From contig DATMYW010000052.1 in NCBI GenBank assembly GCA_035560715.1, positions 1 through 33,555 on the forward strand: a stretch of DNA of 33,555 nt, read 5' to 3'. This document shows, piece by piece, positions 30,676 to 33,555 of this stretch. The notes under the pieces are model-generated. The model did not search any database and was not told the origin of the DNA. It worked only from the letters and a program-made list of their open reading frames with translations. A program made the translations under genes and the position numbers. This DNA comes from JAAXTX01 sp035560715. GTDB taxonomy: Bacteria > Patescibacteriota > Minisyncoccia > Moranbacterales > UBA1568. How positions within the stretch are numbered: position 1 is the first letter of the stretch; the number at the start of each line of letters is the position of its first letter.

Positions 30676-32064
30676 TCACCCCTTCAGGAACGCGTAGAAC
30701 AGGACCAGCGCCGCGAGCGTCATGATCACGAACGCCAGTCGGACGAAGAGGTTCGATATCCGACCGTTCTTGTATTCACCCATGATATTCGCATCGTTGC
30801 CGACCTTGGCGATCATGAAGAGGAGCGGCACCGCGGCGATGCCGTTGAACACGGCGGTGAAGATGAGCGCCTTGATCGGATCGAGTCCGATGAAATTCAA
30901 ACCCAGTCCGACGATCGTCGCGACGATGATGATCAGATAGAAACCCTTCGCCTTCCTGAATTTCCGATATAGGCCTTCCTTCAATCCGAATGCCTCGCTC
31001 AGCGCGTACGAAGACGAACCGGCGAGCACCGGCACGGCCAGCAGTCCGAGCCCGATGATGCCGACCGAGAAGATAAGCTTCGCCACGAAACCGGAATTGG
31101 GGAAATTCCGGACCAGGGGCTCGAGCGCCTGTGCGGCATCCGCCGCCGTATCGATCTCCGTGATGCCGGCGGAATACAGGGTGGACGCGCAGGCGATCAC
31201 GATGAACCACGCGGTCACGCTTGCGAGCGTCATACCGACGAAGTTGTCGATACGGAGGTTGTGCAGGAACCGCTTGGTGCGCTTCGGGTCCTCGCCGATC
31301 TTGGAACGGTTGTGATTCGCGATTTCCTCTTCAACCACTTCCGACGTGTCCCAAAAGAAGAGATAGGGCGAGATGGTCGTCCCAAGCATGCCGACGAAGA
31401 TATACATCGTTTCGAAATCGATCTTCGGCGTCAGAGTGAATGTGTTGTTGAACACTTCCATCCAGTCCTGCCCGACCATGAAGGCCGCGACGGGATAGGA
31501 AAACAGCGCCAGAGCGAGCCACTTCAACAGTTTCGCGTATTGTCTGTAACTGACGAACACGACCAACAGGATGATGATGACGGCGTACAGGATCGCCAGG
31601 AGCGCGAACGGAGCGTTCACGAAGAGCTGCGTCGTCGCGGCCATCGCGCCGAGATCCGCACCGATATTGACCGTGTTCGCGACGACCACCAATCCGACCG
31701 ACATGACCAGGAGCGGCCGTCCGTAATGCTCCTTGATGACCGCCGCAAGTCCCTTGCCGGTGATGGCCCCGATACGGGAGCAGCTTTCCTGCACTGCCAG
31801 GAGGAACGGGTACATCAGCGGGAACGCCCACAGGAGCCCGAGTCCGTTCCCGGCACCCGCCTGCGAATAGGTCGCAATTCCGGATGGGTCGTCGTCGGCG
31901 GCACCGGTCACCAGTCCGGGTCCCAGGATATGCAGAAACCGGTTGAACCGCTTCCGGCTCAGCATGGTTTTGAAGATATTGTGCGCGATGTGCTCGGTCT
32001 TGCTCAACCCCCGGAGGATGCCGTTCCCTTTCTTTTCGGGATGATTTATCGACTTGTCGGTCAT
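30676..32064 (-). CDS. Nramp-family transporter with non-canonical metal-site residues
   Basis: A 462-residue membrane protein of about eleven helices. The Nramp fold is evident from ILGPGLVTGAADDDPSGIATYSQAG (46-70), the helix-1 metal-site region, and the helix-6 segment MLGTTISPYLFFWDTSEV (226-243). Proton-coupled Mn/Fe Nramps have DPGN in helix 1 and MPH in helix 6. Here the motifs are DPSG and SPY, so the metal-binding Asn, Met and His are replaced. This is seen in Nramp-related clades with other substrates, such as Mg-transporting relatives. The ion is therefore uncertain. A TATAGT -10-like box lies at 32097-32102 without a good -35. The N-terminus is a basic cytoplasmic stretch. Confidence 0.9.
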   Translation of the reverse strand: MTDKSINHPEKKGNGILRGLSKTEHIAHNIFKTMLSRKRFNRFLHILGPGLVTGAADDDPSGIATYSQAGAGNGLGLLWAFPLMYPFLLAVQESCSRIGAITGKGLAAVIKEHYGRPLLVMSVGLVVVANTVNIGADLGAMAATTQLFVNAPFALLAILYAVIIILLVVFVSYRQYAKLLKWLALALFSYPVAAFMVGQDWMEVFNNTFTLTPKIDFETMYIFVGMLGTTISPYLFFWDTSEVVEEEIANHNRSKIGEDPKRTKRFLHNLRIDNFVGMTLASVTAWFIVIACASTLYSAGITEIDTAADAAQALEPLVRNFPNSGFVAKLIFSVGIIGLGLLAVPVLAGSSSYALSEAFGLKEGLYRKFRKAKGFYLIIIVATIVGLGLNFIGLDPIKALIFTAVFNGIAAVPLLFMIAKVGNDANIMGEYKNGRISNLFVRLAFVIMTLAALVLFYAFLKG

Positions 32065-32185
32065 AAGCGGAAGGGTTCGTTCACTGCGTCAAGCTTACTA
32101 TAAAGCCACCGTTTACGGAAGCGGAGAAAAACATGGGATACATTCCGACTCACGCACGGTCCCCTCCCCATGGATACGGATCATA

Positions 32186-32695
32186 TCATCGAGCCACGAT
32201 CCATGGATCTTCGTCCGCTCCGGGAACTTCCAAGGCGTCGATGGTCATGTCTAGAAGCTCTTCGCTTAAAACGAATCGTTTCCTGCTGGTCTTGTTTTCC
32301 TCCCAGCGTCGCCTCACGACGACGGCCGGCTCATCGACAAACACCACCCGAGAACCGGCACCCGCATCGTCCGCAACCTTCCGCAGCTTGTCACGACTGA
32401 TTTTCGTGTGATTCGTCGAATCGTACAGCACGTTCTTGGAATCCCAGAGGGCTTCACGGGTCCGTCGATACGAGATATCCATGACCGATTCCCATCCCTT
32501 TTCGTCGGGCAGTTTTCCCGCGTTCCAGTCATACCCGAGCGCTTCCAGGATATCGTCCACGCTCACGTACACGCACGGGACGGTATCGAGGATCTTCCGA
32601 GCCGCATACGTCTTTCCGGAATACGGAAGACCGCACAGGATATAGAGAATGCCGTGTGAGGACCGCATGCGTCGTATGATGTCATCGAGCTCCAT
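32186..32695 (-). CDS. P-loop kinase-like protein (AAA_33/zeta-type fold)
   Basis: 169 residues from the ATG at 32695; the frame is open upstream and an ATG at 32821 would overlap the preceding gene by 11 bases. Walker A is GLPYSGKTYAARK (about residues 20-32), then VYVSVDDILEALG with a likely catalytic Asp, YDSTNHTKISRDKL, and a late Arg-rich VVRRRWEENKTSRKRF lid. The layout fits small nucleotide or sugar kinases of the AAA_33 type, which include zeta-toxin relatives; no antitoxin gene is next to it. The substrate is unknown. It follows another P-loop protein gene on the same strand. Confidence 0.8.
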   Translation of the reverse strand: MELDDIIRRMRSSHGILYILCGLPYSGKTYAARKILDTVPCVYVSVDDILEALGYDWNAGKLPDEKGWESVMDISYRRTREALWDSKNVLYDSTNHTKISRDKLRKVADDAGAGSRVVFVDEPAVVVRRRWEENKTSRKRFVLSEELLDMTIDALEVPGADEDPWIVAR

Positions 32696-32810
32696 ATCGA
32701 TCTGTCCGAATAATAACGACTGGCGATCCGATAACTCAAAGCCGCTTCTTCCGACATTCCGACTCTCGAATCCGATCCGGTTTTTTGTTATTCCCGTGGA
32801 AACGGAAAAA

Positions 32811-33440
32811 TCACGATTCATCAGCCACCGATCCTTCGTCCTCCCCGAGCAGTTCACGCACGAGCGCGACCACGTCCTCGATCTTTCCCTTCATCCCCCG
32901 TTCCCCGCCGATCACTTTCCGGCGCGGATGGTTCCCCCAGGCCTCCCGCGTCGCGTGCTCGAGCGCCTGCGCCTGTTCGAGCGACTCGTAGCGCGACGCG
33001 TTCCCCTGGGTCCCGTAGCGTTCGGGATGGCTCGTCGCAAGCGATTCCAAATGGATCACCAGGTCGTACCGACCATGTGTTTCGGCCTCGTCGAGCCCGT
33101 GGATCCGGCAGAACGTCCCGACGCCGCCCTCGGTATACGCCGCCCCGTCGAGCCGACCCCGGTCGCACACGAGCACCACGTCCCGGTCCGTTGCCAAGAG
33201 CGCGTGACTCCGCTCCAGCGCGGCCTGCAACGCCAGCACGGCCGGTTGGAACGCCTCCTGCCATTCCTCGCTCCACTCGATATCGAGGCCGGGAACCGGA
33301 AACCCGCCCTCGAAGAGGACGGTCGCCGCCTCCGGCACCGGCACCAGCCGGTCGCCGAATTCCTCGCGCAAGGCCCGCAGGACCGTGCTCTTGCCGCCGC
33401 ACGGCCCGCCGGTGAGGACGATGGTCCGGATCCGCTTCAT
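32811..33440 (-). CDS. P-loop NTPase/kinase (AAA_28-like)
   Basis: 209 residues from the ATG at 33440 (a GTG one codon upstream is possible). Walker A is TGGPCGGKSTVLRAL (about 10-24). VPVPEAATVLFEGG (about 34-47) and VVLVCDRGRLDGAAY (about 88-102, Walker B-like Asp) match the AAA_28 group of putative nucleotide kinases. SRYESLEQAQALEHATREAWGNHPR (from about 149) is the family's lid-like helix region. The enzyme is probably cytoplasmic and phosphorylates an unidentified small molecule or nucleotide. The window ends 115 bases upstream, in A+T-richer sequence with no confident promoter. Confidence 0.85.
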   Translation of the reverse strand: MKRIRTIVLTGGPCGGKSTVLRALREEFGDRLVPVPEAATVLFEGGFPVPGLDIEWSEEWQEAFQPAVLALQAALERSHALLATDRDVVLVCDRGRLDGAAYTEGGVGTFCRIHGLDEAETHGRYDLVIHLESLATSHPERYGTQGNASRYESLEQAQALEHATREAWGNHPRRKVIGGERGMKGKIEDVVALVRELLGEDEGSVADES

Positions 33441-33555
33441 CACTGTTTTCCGCTACGTATTTTCACCACTCTACCAGGAAACACGCTCCGGGTCACGAGT
33501 ACTCCCCTTTTGGACCCTCAAATATAACTCGTTCAACGAAAGAATGGTCTTGCTA

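Noticed and set aside
32168..32206. Inverted repeat CCATGGAT/ATCCATGG spanning the stop of the AAA_33-like gene.
   Set aside because: The loop is 23 bases long with no T run on the relevant side, and the arms are partly coding. Too weak to call a terminator.
32186..32695. The P-loop protein as a zeta toxin of a toxin-antitoxin pair.
   Set aside because: The fold is similar, but there is no small antitoxin gene next to it; the neighbour is another P-loop enzyme.

Overview
The window reads as a chromosomal segment of a Patescibacteria (Candidate Phyla Radiation) bacterium with moderately high G+C. The evidence is indirect: genes are short and tightly packed, many starts lack a Shine-Dalgarno sequence, the tRNA has no encoded CCA, and several proteins have layouts I associate with that group. 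These include a FtsB/DivIC-like protein next to a 35-residue membrane peptide, a TraD-like ATPase with a Zn-ribbon tail and a membrane partner, a GRPRK-hook protein next to a GtrA protein, and a SecD carrying a parvulin domain. I cannot place it below phylum level from sequence alone. No phage, IS element, CRISPR array or rRNA is visible.

Layout. 12-4886 (minus): a large secreted LCAT-type lipase with beta-helix-like and Ig-like parts, a small alpha/beta hydrolase, and an unknown protein. 5068-9716 (minus): secD, secF, a small SHOCT-like protein and tyrS. 9857-11112 (plus): two small membrane proteins, each followed by a clear terminator. 11205-17032 (minus): an ABC-F ATPase, a 78-residue protein, a Nudix hydrolase, an HtrA protease, a membrane-anchored parvulin, a FtsB-like protein and a 35-residue membrane peptide. 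17096-21784 (minus): a sigma-4/HARE-HTH regulator, a membrane protein and the TraD-like ATPase, probably one operon driven by a TTGACA promoter. 22324-29349 (plus): the GRPRK protein and GtrA, dnaX, tRNA-Gln, a C39-like protease, an HD hydrolase, a frameshifted EamA permease and two membrane proteins. 29415-33440 (minus): two exported or anchored proteins of unknown role, an atypical Nramp-family transporter and two P-loop kinase-like proteins.

How the genes fit together. Much of the window concerns protein export and envelope upkeep: SecD and SecF drive translocation, while the SecD parvulin insert, the separate parvulin and HtrA suggest folding and quality control on the outer face. FtsB-like protein points to division, and the ATPase/membrane-protein pair to a DNA- or protein-handling machine in the membrane. 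dnaX, tyrS and tRNA-Gln are housekeeping.

Most unusual feature. A family of short arrays is built on a strict 7-base period with the core GAAT or GACT followed by three free bases. They sit in gene gaps (all three gaps of the secD-tyrS cluster, upstream of the ABC-F gene, on both sides of dnaX) and once inside the 3' end of secD. They often begin at the start codon or overlap the stop codon of a neighbouring gene. The second notable feature is a parvulin domain whose usual first strand lies after the domain, seen in two unrelated proteins here.
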